DNA of 44,804 bases from JBPCPM01 sp050999155. GTDB taxonomy: Bacteria; Actinomycetota; Thermoleophilia; Solirubrobacterales; 70-9. Shown here in pieces: positions 23,774 through 31,337 of the stretch (its first letter is position 1; each line of letters starts with the position of its first letter). The notes below the pieces were generated by a model. That model searched no databases. It had not been told where the DNA came from and saw only the letters and a list, made by a program, of their open reading frames with translations. The stretch is taken from assembly GCA_050999155.1 (NCBI GenBank), contig JBPCPM010000153.1, positions 1 through 44,804 on the forward strand. Direction: 5' to 3'. The translations under genes were made by a program, and so were the position numbers.

Positions 23774-24915
23774 CCCGTTCGCGCGTGGGCCTCGTGGCAC
23801 TTGCCGCCACGGCAGCGCTGATCACCGGATGCGGGTCCGACACCGAGGAGATCGGGGGATCGCCGGCACCCGACACGATCGGCGACCGGGCCCGGGCGAT
23901 CGCCGGCGACTTCGACGCCCAGGGTGTCTACGACCGGGCCCGACCGTCGGTCGTCACCGTGATCGCGGTCACCGGAGGCCAGGGGGACGACCGCGCGGGT
24001 GGCCTGGGTTCAGGCTTCGTGCTCAGCGCCGGCGGGGAGATCGTGACCAACGCCCATGTGGTCACCGAGGGCCGGCGCCAGGTCCGCAAGGCCGCCAACG
24101 TCTACGTCGACTTCGCCGACAACAACCGCGTCGAGGCAGAGATCGTCGGCTTCGATCTCGACAGCGACGTCGCGCTGCTGAAGGTCGACCCCGAGGGACT
24201 GAAGCTGCGTGCCCTGCCGGTGGCCGACAAGCCGCGGCTGAAGGTGGGCCAGGCCGTCGCCGCGATCGGCAGCCCCTTCGGCGAGGAGCAGTCGCTGTCG
24301 GTCGGCGTGATCTCCGCGCTCGACCGGTCGGTGGACTCGCTCACGGACTTTCGCATCGACGGGGCAATCCAGACCGACGCCGCCATCAACCGCGGCAACT
24401 CCGGGGGCCCGTTGCTGACCGGGGACGGGCAGGTCATCGGGATCAACCAGCAGATCCGCACGTCCAGCGGCGGCGGCGAGGGCGTGGGCTTCGCCGTGCC
24501 GTCGGACACGGTCCGGCGGTCGGTTGCGGCGCTGCACGCCGACGGTCGCGCCGACTACCCCTACCTCGGGGTCAGCAGCCAGATCCTCTACCCCCAGCTC
24601 GCCGAGCGCCTGAAGCTCAAGACCCGGGTCGGGGCGTTGATCGCCAAGGCGGTCGACGGAGGACCGGCGGCCAAGGCGGGGATCCGCGGGGGCTCGAAGG
24701 AGTTCGAGTTCCAGGGCCAGCAGGTGGTCGAGGGCGGCGATGTGGTGCTCGCCGTCGAGGGCACCAAGATCGAGAAGGCATCGGACCTGTCGGGAGCGAT
24801 CTCGGCCCGCAAGGTCGGCGACACGGTCTCCGTCGAGGTGCTGCGCGACGGCAACCGGCGCACGATCGACGTGAAGCTCGACGCCCGGCCCGCCGACGTT
24901 CCCGACGCGCGATGA
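23770..24915 (+). CDS. HtrA/DegP-like serine protease lipoprotein with PDZ domain
   Basis: The 381-residue protein has a lipoprotein signal: hydrophobic h-region, then LITGC with the lipid-bearing Cys21. It would therefore be anchored outside the membrane, unlike most actinobacterial HtrA proteins, which use a membrane helix. The trypsin-like domain shows His96 in VTNAHVV, Asp133 in SDVALLKV and Ser211 in NRGNSGGPLL. A PDZ domain (about 280-375) has the unusual insertion RGGSKEFEFQGQQVVEGGD. It degrades or refolds damaged exported proteins. In mycobacteria the equivalent PepD is encoded beside MprAB, as here. It overlaps both neighbours by four bases. Confidence 0.93.
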   Translation: MTRSRVGLVALAATAALITGCGSDTEEIGGSPAPDTIGDRARAIAGDFDAQGVYDRARPSVVTVIAVTGGQGDDRAGGLGSGFVLSAGGEIVTNAHVVTEGRRQVRKAANVYVDFADNNRVEAEIVGFDLDSDVALLKVDPEGLKLRALPVADKPRLKVGQAVAAIGSPFGEEQSLSVGVISALDRSVDSLTDFRIDGAIQTDAAINRGNSGGPLLTGDGQVIGINQQIRTSSGGGEGVGFAVPSDTVRRSVAALHADGRADYPYLGVSSQILYPQLAERLKLKTRVGALIAKAVDGGPAAKAGIRGGSKEFEFQGQQVVEGGDVVLAVEGTKIEKASDLSGAISARKVGDTVSVEVLRDGNRRTIDVKLDARPADVPDAR

Positions 24916-25862
24916 GCGCCCCGGCCACCGACCGCGACCGGCTTGGCGATCTCTGCCTCGAGCTCGCCCGCGACCTGCGCGAGACGGTGCTCCCCGAGCT
25001 CGGCTCGGTCCGCGGGCGTGACCATCACGGCACGGCGCCGGGCGGGGACGTGACCTTCGCCGTCGACGAGCAGGCCGAACAGCGGCTCGCGGAGTTCCTC
25101 GCCGAGCGGGCGCCCGATGTCGCGTTCTACTCCGAGGACCGGGGACTGGTGCTGCCCGACGACACCCACGAGGCCCGATGGGTCCTGATCGTGGACCCCA
25201 TCGACGGCACCCGGCCGGCCATGGCCGGGTTCGAGGCGGCGTGCGTGGCGGTGGCGGCCGCCCCGATGGAGGGCACGCCCACCATCGGCTCCACCGAGAT
25301 CGGCGTGATCATCGAGATCAAGACGGGCGCCGAGTTCGTCGCGGTCCGCGGCAAGGGCGTCACGCCGGCTCCCGCGCTCTCACAAACCGTCGACCTGAGG
25401 CGGCTGTTCCTCGTCTACGGGCTGCGGGGTCGCCCGGCCCGCGAAACGATCGAGGTGCTGGCCGAGCTGATCGACGGGGCGTCGGTCGGAGGCTCGACCT
25501 TCGACCTGGGATCGGCCTCCTACGACCTCACCCGCATCCTCACCGGCCAGCTCGACGCCTACGTGGAACCGGGCCCGCGGCTGGTGAGCGAGGTGCCGGG
25601 CATGCGCGAGCGGTTCGAGGAGATCGGCAACGGGGCGATCCTCAACAACACCCCCTACGACCTCGCCGCCGCCGTGCTCATCCTTCGCGAAGGCGGAGCC
25701 ATCGTGACCGACGCCACCGGCGCGCCGCTCGACGACCGGGCCCTGCTCGGATCGGGACCCGAGTTCCAGATGTCGTGCGTGGCGGCCTCGTCGGCGGAGC
25801 TGCACTCCCGGGTGCTCAACGCCGTCGAAGCCGGGATGGCCCGGGTCCGCGACGCCGCCTGA
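24912..25862 (+). CDS. Inositol monophosphatase-like phosphatase
   Basis: The 316-residue protein belongs to the IMPase/FBPase metal-dependent phosphatase fold. The core motif VDPIDGTRPAMAGF (Asp95, Asp98, Gly99, Thr100) binds Mg2+, AFYSEDRG stands at the usual S-E-E site, and NTPYDLAAAVLILREGG replaces the usual W-D-x-A-A-G block. The replacement of N-F by R-P-A-M after DGT and of Trp by Tyr are departures from true inositol monophosphatases, so the substrate may be another phosphosugar or a nucleotide. It is the last gene of the regulator-kinase-HtrA operon (ATGA overlap), an unexpected partner. Confidence 0.85.
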   Translation: MSAPATDRDRLGDLCLELARDLRETVLPELGSVRGRDHHGTAPGGDVTFAVDEQAEQRLAEFLAERAPDVAFYSEDRGLVLPDDTHEARWVLIVDPIDGTRPAMAGFEAACVAVAAAPMEGTPTIGSTEIGVIIEIKTGAEFVAVRGKGVTPAPALSQTVDLRRLFLVYGLRGRPARETIEVLAELIDGASVGGSTFDLGSASYDLTRILTGQLDAYVEPGPRLVSEVPGMRERFEEIGNGAILNNTPYDLAAAVLILREGGAIVTDATGAPLDDRALLGSGPEFQMSCVAASSAELHSRVLNAVEAGMARVRDAA

Positions 25863-25956
25863 CCGCCCCTCCCCGGGCCCGTAGCTATCGTTCGCGCCCT
25901 CCGGACACCCCCGGGCGGGCGTCCCCACACCGCGTCTACCGAATCGAGGAGGCCTC

Positions 25957-27195
25957 GTGCTCCAAGAAGTGAGCGTCGGGCACAAGATCCTGGCGGACTA
26001 CGCCCATCTCTGCGGTCGGCATCTGGTCGATGAGATCACCCGCCTGGCCGAACCGCTGAAGGGCAAGAAGGTCCTGCACGTGAGCGCCACGGCGTTCGGC
26101 GGCGGCGTCTCGGAGATCCTCTACACGCTGATCCCGCTCATGCGCGACGTCGGCCTCGACGCCCACTGGCACGTGATCCTCGGCCGCGAGGAGTTCTTCA
26201 ACGTCACCAAGAAGCTCCACAACGCGCTTCAGGGCGATCCCAACGCCCTCACCGAAGAAGACTGGGAGATCTTCGAGAAGTACAACAAGCTCAACGCCGA
26301 CGCCCTGAGCGACGGCTGGGACCTGATCATCGTCCACGACCCGCAGCCCGCCGCCCTGCTGCGCAACGTGCCCGATCGCTCCAAGCACTGGGTGTGGCGC
26401 TGCCACATCGATCTCTCGACCCCCGAGCCCGGCGCGATCGAGCGGATCCGCTCCTACGTCGACAGCTACCCGGCCAGCGTCTGGCACATGCAGCAGTACG
26501 TGCCGCCGGAGATCACCGAGGGCGTGTGGATCATGCCCCCGGCCATCGACCCGCTGGCCCCGAAGAACATGGCGCTCTCGCACGAGGACGCGGCCTTCGT
26601 CTGCGACCAGTTCGGCATCGACCCCAACCGGCCGCTGCTGACCCAGGTCTCGCGATTCGACCCCTGGAAGGACCCCCAGGGCGTGATCGACGCCTACCGC
26701 ATGGTCAAGGAGGATTTCCCGGACCTGCAGCTGGCCCTCGTGGGCTCGATGGCGACCGACGACCCGGAGGGCTGGGACTTCTTCAACCGCACGGTCGAGC
26801 ATGCCCAGGGCGACCCCGACGTGAAGATCCTCAACAACCTCAACAACGTCGGGGCGATCGAGGTCAACGCCTTCCAGTCGCTCTCGGACGTCGCGATGCA
26901 GAAGTCGACGCGCGAGGGGTTCGGGCTCACCGTCTCCGAAGCCCTGTGGAAGACGCGGCCGACCATCGGCGGCGACGTCGGCGGTATCCCGCTGCAGATC
27001 GAGGACGAGATCTCGGGCTTTCTGGTCTCCAGCGCCGAGGAGGCCGCGCAGCGGACGAAGGAGATCCTCTCCGACTCCGGCCTGGGCAAGAGCCTGGGGC
27101 GCGCGGGCAAGGAGCACGTGCGCGAGCGGTTCCTCACCCCACGGCTGCTGCTCGACTGGCTGCGGGTCTTCAGCGACCTCGAGGGTCGCTCCTAG
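25957..27195 (+). CDS. treT: TreT-like trehalose glycosyltransferring synthase (GT4)
   Basis: TreT joins NDP-glucose and glucose to trehalose. The 412-residue protein begins like archaeal TreT: AEPLKGKKVLHVSATAFGGG, VSEILYTLIPLMRDVGLDA, then HWHVI. VHDPQPAAL follows, and the C-terminal Rossmann domain has QVSRFDPWKDPQGVIDAYR and the donor-site motif TREGFGLTVSEALWK. GTG 25957 is preceded by GAGGAGG with a 5-base gap; the 94-base space upstream holds TATCGT near 25884, a possible -10. The neighbouring OtsA-like gene supports a trehalose role. A related GT4 activity on another acceptor cannot be ruled out. Confidence 0.82.
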   Translation: MLQEVSVGHKILADYAHLCGRHLVDEITRLAEPLKGKKVLHVSATAFGGGVSEILYTLIPLMRDVGLDAHWHVILGREEFFNVTKKLHNALQGDPNALTEEDWEIFEKYNKLNADALSDGWDLIIVHDPQPAALLRNVPDRSKHWVWRCHIDLSTPEPGAIERIRSYVDSYPASVWHMQQYVPPEITEGVWIMPPAIDPLAPKNMALSHEDAAFVCDQFGIDPNRPLLTQVSRFDPWKDPQGVIDAYRMVKEDFPDLQLALVGSMATDDPEGWDFFNRTVEHAQGDPDVKILNNLNNVGAIEVNAFQSLSDVAMQKSTREGFGLTVSEALWKTRPTIGGDVGGIPLQIEDEISGFLVSSAEEAAQRTKEILSDSGLGKSLGRAGKEHVRERFLTPRLLLDWLRVFSDLEGRS

Positions 27196-27231
27196 CCCGG
27201 CACCTGGCGAGTAGGCCGCCCGCCGGCCGGG

Positions 27232-27237
27232 TACTGC
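27232..27237 (+). promoter_or_regulatory. Candidate -10 for OtsA-like gene
   Basis: TACTGC ends 7 bases before GTG 27245; the same bases lie in GGGTAC (27229-27234), which also resembles a sigma-B -10. No convincing GTTT -35 is present, so the assignment is open. Confidence 0.3.
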
Positions 27238-27244
27238 TGCAGCC

Positions 27245-28705
27245 GTGAGCGCCGAGCAGCCACTGGTCATCGTCTCCAACCGGGGACCGGCGTCCTTCGA
27301 GCGCACCGACGAGGGCGAGCGGGAGGTCAGCCGCGGAGGCGGTGGGCTGGTCACGGCCCTTACGGGTCTTGTCGACCACCGGCCGAACACGGTTTGGATC
27401 TGCTCGACCATGACCGACGAGGACGCCCGCGTCGCCGACGAGGCGGGTGGCCCGGTGGAGGTGACCCTGGGCGGCGTCGACTACCGGGTGCGGCTGGTCC
27501 ACAGCGACCCGGAGGCCTACGACGCCTTCTACAACATCATCGCCAACCCGATCCTGTGGTTCATCCAGCACTACCTGTGGGACCTGTCCAACGCGCCGGA
27601 CATCACCCGCTCAGAGCTCGACGCCTGGAAGCACGGCTACCGCGTCGTCAACGACGACATCGCCGAGGCGGTGCTGCGCGAGATCGAGGGGGTCGACGAG
27701 CCGCTGGTGATGCTCCACGACTACCACCTGTACACCTGCCCCGGCGTGATCCGCGAAGCCCGGCCCGATGCCTTCCTGCAGCACTTCGTCCACATCCCGT
27801 GGACCCAGCCCGACGCCTGGCGGGTCCTGCCAGAGGAGATCCGCGACCAGGTGTTCCGGGGGGTGCTGGCCAACGACATCATCGGTTTCCACACCAACGC
27901 GTACCGCCGCAACTTCCTGCACTGCTGCCGCGACCTGATGGGTCTCGAGGTCGACTACGACCGGGGGGTTGTGCAGTTCGACGGCCGCGAGATCTGGATC
28001 CGGGCCTACCCCCTGGGCATCGACCAGCGCCGGATGCGCAAGGCCGCGGCCTCGGCCCAGGTGGCCCGTTACGAGGAGGAGGTGCTGCGTCGCCGGCGCG
28101 AGCACCTGGTGATCCGGGTCGACCGCGCCGACCTGTCAAAGAACGTGCTCCGCGGCTTCACCGCCTTCGACACCTTCCTGGCCGACCACCCGGAGTTCCG
28201 CGAGAAGGTCACCTTCGTCGCCCACCTGCAGCCCTCCCGCGAGGACGTGCCCGAGTACGCCGAGTATCTCGAGCGGATCGAGGCCCTGGTCGCCGTGGTC
28301 AACCACCGCCACGGCACCACGGACTGGATGCCGATCGACCTGCGCATCTACGACAACTTCCAGGAGGCGGTCGCCCGGTACAAGAACTACGACCTGCTGA
28401 TGGTCAACGCGATCTTCGACGGCATGAACCTCGTGGCCAAGGAGGCGCCGTTCGTCAACACCCGCGACGGCGTGGTCATGCTCTCCGAGAACACGGGCTC
28501 CCACGAGGAGCTCGGCGACTGCGCCCTGTCGGTCAATCCCTTCGACATCCAGGAGCAGGCCGACACGATCCACCGGGCTCTGACCATGGATCCCCACGAG
28601 CGCAAGCGCCGCTCGAACCAGCTCAAGCAGATCATCGAGTCCCGCGACCCGGGCGACTGGATCGACGAGCAGCTGGCGGACATCCGGGCCAAGCGCGAGG
28701 GGTAA
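27245..28705 (+). CDS. otsA: OtsA-like trehalose-6-phosphate synthase (GT20)
   Basis: OtsA makes trehalose-6-phosphate from UDP-glucose and glucose-6-phosphate. The 486-residue protein shows the GT20 N-terminal loop VIVSNRGP and GGGGLVTALTGL. Core blocks are VMLHDYHLYTCPGVIR, HIPWTQPDAWRVLP and IGFHTNAYRRNF. The UDP-binding Arg and Lys are kept in VDRADLSKN, and the donor loop is DGMNLVAKEAPFVN. It differs from E. coli OtsA in replacing the usual SKG with SKN and in the end motif SENTGSHEELG. No OtsB phosphatase is adjacent, so the product must be dephosphorylated elsewhere, or the enzyme makes a related sugar phosphate. There is no ribosome site before GTG 27245. Confidence 0.85.
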   Translation: MSAEQPLVIVSNRGPASFERTDEGEREVSRGGGGLVTALTGLVDHRPNTVWICSTMTDEDARVADEAGGPVEVTLGGVDYRVRLVHSDPEAYDAFYNIIANPILWFIQHYLWDLSNAPDITRSELDAWKHGYRVVNDDIAEAVLREIEGVDEPLVMLHDYHLYTCPGVIREARPDAFLQHFVHIPWTQPDAWRVLPEEIRDQVFRGVLANDIIGFHTNAYRRNFLHCCRDLMGLEVDYDRGVVQFDGREIWIRAYPLGIDQRRMRKAAASAQVARYEEEVLRRRREHLVIRVDRADLSKNVLRGFTAFDTFLADHPEFREKVTFVAHLQPSREDVPEYAEYLERIEALVAVVNHRHGTTDWMPIDLRIYDNFQEAVARYKNYDLLMVNAIFDGMNLVAKEAPFVNTRDGVVMLSENTGSHEELGDCALSVNPFDIQEQADTIHRALTMDPHERKRRSNQLKQIIESRDPGDWIDEQLADIRAKREG

Positions 28706-28826
28706 CGCCCGCCGGCAGCGGAGTGCCCGCGCGTCCCACGAGGGGCCGGCCTTGGAATCGACCTTCAGCCCGGTCTCGGCAACAGGGCCTGGAACGGGAA
28801 TACTCTCCCAAGCCGACATTACGCCG

Positions 28827-29360
28827 CTAGAACTCGCCCTCGAACTCATCGCGACCGGACCGGGGCTGCTGGTGGGCCGGGGGGTTCAGGGGGATCGGTC
28901 GGAAACGGGGAGCCGGTTTGGTGCGCGGAGGGCGCGCCGGCCTCTGGCGGGCGGCGGGCGGTTCGCGGCGGGGCACCGTCTGTCGCTTGCGGGCCCTCGG
29001 GGAGGGCGCCGCTCGGGTCGTGGGGCGTGCCGAGCGAGCTGGAGGGCGCCGTGCTTTCGGGCTCGAGGGCTTCGGCTGGCTGGCCGGTGGCTGCTCGGGG
29101 GCGCGACGCGGCTTGTCCTGCCGGGGCCGGGAGGGAGTGGCGGGGGCTGCTGCTCTGTCCTCGAGCCCGCCGTCCGGCACCGTGGGCGGGAGCAATGGCT
29201 CGGCCGACGCTACCTGCGGAAGGCCGACGTCCGGGGGCAGCGGTGGCGGCGGCCGATCGCGCGCCAGGGTCAGGACGATCACCGCCACCACCCCGACCGC
29301 CACCAGCGCCACCAGCGCCACCGCCGCCGTCCTACCCAGATTGTCCCAGCGAATCTGCAC
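28827..29360 (-). CDS. Membrane-anchored proline/arginine-rich protein of unknown function
   Basis: The 177-residue protein has an N-terminal anchor (RTAAVALVALVAVGVVAVIV, about residues 10-30). The rest has low sequence complexity, very rich in Pro, Arg, Ala and Lys, and the C-terminus is acidic (GRDEFEGEF). The extracytoplasmic or cytoplasmic tail would be strongly basic, apt to bind nucleic acid, membrane or teichoic/peptidoglycan polymers; this is inference. GTG 29360 is the start, with GGTGAGAAG just upstream. It is divergent from rpsF with 117 bases between. The frame is open much further upstream across ssb, but only as antisense. Confidence 0.6.
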   Translation of the reverse strand: MQIRWDNLGRTAAVALVALVAVGVVAVIVLTLARDRPPPPLPPDVGLPQVASAEPLLPPTVPDGGLEDRAAAPATPSRPRQDKPRRAPEQPPASQPKPSSPKARRPPARSARPTTRAAPSPRARKRQTVPRREPPAARQRPARPPRTKPAPRFRPIPLNPPAHQQPRSGRDEFEGEF

Positions 29361-29461
29361 CTTCTCACCACAGCCCCAAGGGGTCTTGGTGCCCGGTCTC
29401 TCCCCCAGGTCCGCAGCCCGTCGGCCCGCGGCTGGCCCGGGCCCCGGGCGCGCCGCGCCGC

Positions 29462-29467
29462 TATAGT
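29462..29467 (+). promoter_or_regulatory. -10 element for rpsF, leaderless
   Basis: TATAGT, close to the TATAAT consensus, ends 10 bases before ATG 29478; the gap CCCCGGCCGC has no Shine-Dalgarno sequence. This is the clearest leaderless candidate in the window. Confidence 0.6.
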
Positions 29468-29477
29468 CCCCGGCCGC

Positions 29478-29828
29478 ATGAACCGCACCTATGAACTGAT
29501 CCTGATGCTCGATCCCGAGCAGGCCGAGGAAGACCGCAACGAGCTGGCCGGCAAGGCCGCCGGCATCCTCCAGGGCGGCGAGATCGTGCACGAGACCACC
29601 TGGGGCCTGCGCAAGATGGCCTTCGAGATCGACCACCGTCGTGAGGCCGACTACCGGTTCTGGCGGTTTTCGGCCGGCAATGACGTGCTCGAGCAACTCG
29701 ACCACCAGCTGAAGATCACCGACGGCGTGCTGCGCTTCCGGGTCTTCGAGGTCGACCCGCGCACGCCGGTCATCGTGCCCGAGAAGACCTCGACCGGCCC
29801 GCCCGCCGCCGAGCCTGCTCCTTCCTGA
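29478..29828 (+). CDS. rpsF: 30S ribosomal protein S6
   Basis: S6 binds 16S rRNA together with S18 in the platform of the small subunit. The 116-residue protein starts MNRTYELILMLDPEQAEED and carries TTWGLRKMAFEIDHRREADY and LKITDGVLRFRVFEVD, all S6 hallmarks. A short Pro/Ala-rich tail (about 100-116) follows. It heads the conserved rpsF-ssb-rpsR-rplI cluster, but here a hairpin and a separate promoter sit between it and ssb. ATG 29478 is fixed by the conserved N-terminus. Confidence 0.96.
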   Translation: MNRTYELILMLDPEQAEEDRNELAGKAAGILQGGEIVHETTWGLRKMAFEIDHRREADYRFWRFSAGNDVLEQLDHQLKITDGVLRFRVFEVDPRTPVIVPEKTSTGPPAAEPAPS

Positions 29829-29846
29829 GCACGCCTTCCCGGCATT

Positions 29847-29864
29847 GGCCGGCCTGCGCCGGCC
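29847..29864 (+). terminator. Hairpin between rpsF and ssb
   Basis: GGCCGGC (29847-29853) pairs with GCCGGCC (29858-29864) around the loop CTGC. It begins 18 bases after the rpsF stop. There is no T tract, so it may be an mRNA stabiliser, a weak terminator or an attenuator rather than a strong terminator. Confidence 0.4.
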
Positions 29865-29954
29865 GTCGCGAGACACGGGTGGGAGCGTGTCAACACCCGC
29901 GCACTTTGCGACGTTTCGCGCACCCGGGGGGCGGAACGACGCCCGATGCGGACG

Positions 29955-29960
29955 TAGACT
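29955..29960 (+). promoter_or_regulatory. -10 element for ssb-rpsR-rplI
   Basis: TAGACT lies 33 bases before ATG 29994. Initiation near 29967 gives a leader of about 26 bases that holds GAGGAG, so this transcript has a normal ribosome site, unlike rpsF. Confidence 0.45.
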
Positions 29961-29993
29961 GTCGACGCGAGCAACCAACGAGGAGCGACGCCC

Positions 29994-30449
29994 ATGGCGG
30001 CCACCAACATCAACCGCGTGACAATCACCGGCAACCTCACCAGGGACCCCGAGCTGCGCTCGACGCCGAGCGGCACCTCGGTGTGCAAGCTGCGCGTGGC
30101 GGTCAACACCCGCCGCCGCGACCAGGGCGGTGAGTGGATCGCCAAGCCTAACTACTTCGACGTGACCGTGTGGGGATCTCAGGGCGAGAACTGCGCCACG
30201 TACCTCCAGCGCGGCCGCCCCGTCGCGGTCGACGGACGCCTGGAATGGCGCGAGTGGGACGCGCAGGACGGCACGAAGCGCCAAGCGGTGGATATCATTG
30301 CCGACTCCGTGCAGTTCCTGGGCTCCCGTGACGGTGGCGGGCAGGGCGGCGGTGGCGGCTTCACCCCCGCTTCCGACACCCCGGCCGACACCTCCGACTA
30401 CGCCCCCGTAGGCGCAGGATCCGCAGCGGACGACGACATCCCCTTCTAG
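29994..30449 (+). CDS. ssb: Single-stranded DNA-binding protein
   Basis: SSB coats single-stranded DNA in replication and repair. The 151-residue protein has the OB-fold N-terminus NRVTITGNLTRDPELRSTPS, then SVCKLRVAVNTRRRDQ and YFDVTVWGSQGENCATYLQRG. A Gly-rich linker (about 108-120) is followed by the acidic tip DDDIPF, which recruits partner proteins. It is shorter than many actinobacterial SSBs, which carry a longer Gly/Pro linker. ATG 29994 follows a GAGGAG site. Confidence 0.97.
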   Translation: MAATNINRVTITGNLTRDPELRSTPSGTSVCKLRVAVNTRRRDQGGEWIAKPNYFDVTVWGSQGENCATYLQRGRPVAVDGRLEWREWDAQDGTKRQAVDIIADSVQFLGSRDGGGQGGGGGFTPASDTPADTSDYAPVGAGSAADDDIPF

Positions 30450-30476
30450 GCCCCAAGGGCAGGAAACCGGAGAGCA

Positions 30477-30731
30477 GTGGCGCGCCAGAGAGAAGACCAA
30501 CGATCCCGACGCCGGCGAGGCATGCGCGAGAAGCCGCGCAAGTACACCTCGCTCGACGTCGAGACGATCGACTACAAGGACATGGCCTCGCTGCGTCGCT
30601 TCACCTCCGACCGGGGCAAGATCCGTTCGCGCCGGGTGACCGGCCTGTCACGCCGCCACCAGGAGCAGCTCGCCCTCGCCGTCAAGCGGGCCCGGGAGAT
30701 CGGGCTCATGCCGTACGTCTCGGATCGCTGA
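30477..30731 (+). CDS. rpsR: 30S ribosomal protein S18
   Basis: The 84-residue protein has a basic N-terminus (EDQRSRRRRGMREKPRKY) followed by the S18 core: YKDMASLRRFTSDRGKIRSR and VTGLSRRHQEQLALAVKRAR, ending in ALMPYVSDR-type GLMPYVSD. No CXXC zinc motif is present, so this is the zinc-independent (C-minus) form. GTG 30477 has GGAGAG upstream; an in-frame ATG at residue 16 is a less likely start. The stop shares one base with the rplI start (TGATG), implying coupled translation. Confidence 0.96.
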   Translation: MARQREDQRSRRRRGMREKPRKYTSLDVETIDYKDMASLRRFTSDRGKIRSRRVTGLSRRHQEQLALAVKRAREIGLMPYVSDR

Positions 30732-31183
30732 TGGCCCAGGCTGTCCTGCTCTCAGACGTCGAGAACGTCGGCGAGGCCGGCGAGGTCGTCGACGTCGCGC
30801 CGGGGTACCTGCGCAACTACCTGCTGCCCCGCCAGCTCGCCCAGCCCGCAACCAAGGGCCTGGTCGCCGCCGCGCAGCAGCGCCGCCAGGCCGCCGAACG
30901 GGCCGACCGTGAGGCAATCGGACGCGCGCAGGAGACCGCCGCCCTGCTCAACCGCACGGTGCTGACGATCTCCCACCAGGCCGGCGAGGACGGCAAGCTG
31001 TTCGGCTCGGTCACGTCCAAGGAAGTCGCCGATGCGATCAACCAGGCACGCGGCCTGCGGGTGGACCGCAAGAAAGTCCTGCTCGACGAGCCGATCCGCT
31101 CCACCGGCACGCACATGGTCGAGGTCGAGGTCGCTCCCGACGTCACCGCGTCGGTGAAGACGATCGTCACCGACGCCGGCTGA
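30731..31183 (+). CDS. rplI: 50S ribosomal protein L9
   Basis: L9 binds 23S rRNA near the L1 stalk. The 150-residue protein starts MAQAVLLSDVENVGEAGEVV, then VAPGYLRNYLLPRQLA, the strongly conserved N-terminal rRNA-binding domain. A long charged helix (QQRRQAAERADREAIG) links it to a C-terminal domain with DGKLFGSVTSKEVADAI. Start and spacing are fixed by overlap with the rpsR stop. It is the last gene of the ssb-rpsR-rplI unit, since a hairpin and a new promoter precede dnaB. Confidence 0.97.
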   Translation: MAQAVLLSDVENVGEAGEVVDVAPGYLRNYLLPRQLAQPATKGLVAAAQQRRQAAERADREAIGRAQETAALLNRTVLTISHQAGEDGKLFGSVTSKEVADAINQARGLRVDRKKVLLDEPIRSTGTHMVEVEVAPDVTASVKTIVTDAG

Positions 31184-31227
31184 TCGCGTTTCACGCAAGG
31201 AGCGGGGGTTGCCCGCCCGCCGCGATC
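31182..31227 (+). terminator. Possible stem-loop after rplI
   Basis: GATCGCG (31182-31188) can pair with CGCGATC (31221-31227). A second small hairpin lies inside, GCGGG (31202-31206) with CCCGC (31212-31216). There is no T tract. The 154-base gap before dnaB shows no gene. Confidence 0.3.
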
Positions 31228-31322
31228 GCGCGTGGCGCAAATGGCGTATTTCGGTGCGGCTCCCGCGATCGTGCATGTGCTTGGGTGCGTGACGATCCGC
31301 TGACGCCGTCCGGGCCAGGTCC

Positions 31323-31328
31323 TACACC
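31323..31328 (+). promoter_or_regulatory. -10-like element for dnaB
   Basis: TACACC ends 9 bases before GTG 31338, matching the spacing of other leaderless starts here, although its last base departs from the T seen elsewhere. Confidence 0.3.
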
Positions 31329-31337
31329 TGGGTACCG

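Noticed and set aside
31330..31335. GGGTAC before dnaB as a sigma-B-type -10
   Set aside because: No GTTT-like -35 at 14-17 bases upstream; dnaB is also an unlikely general-stress gene.
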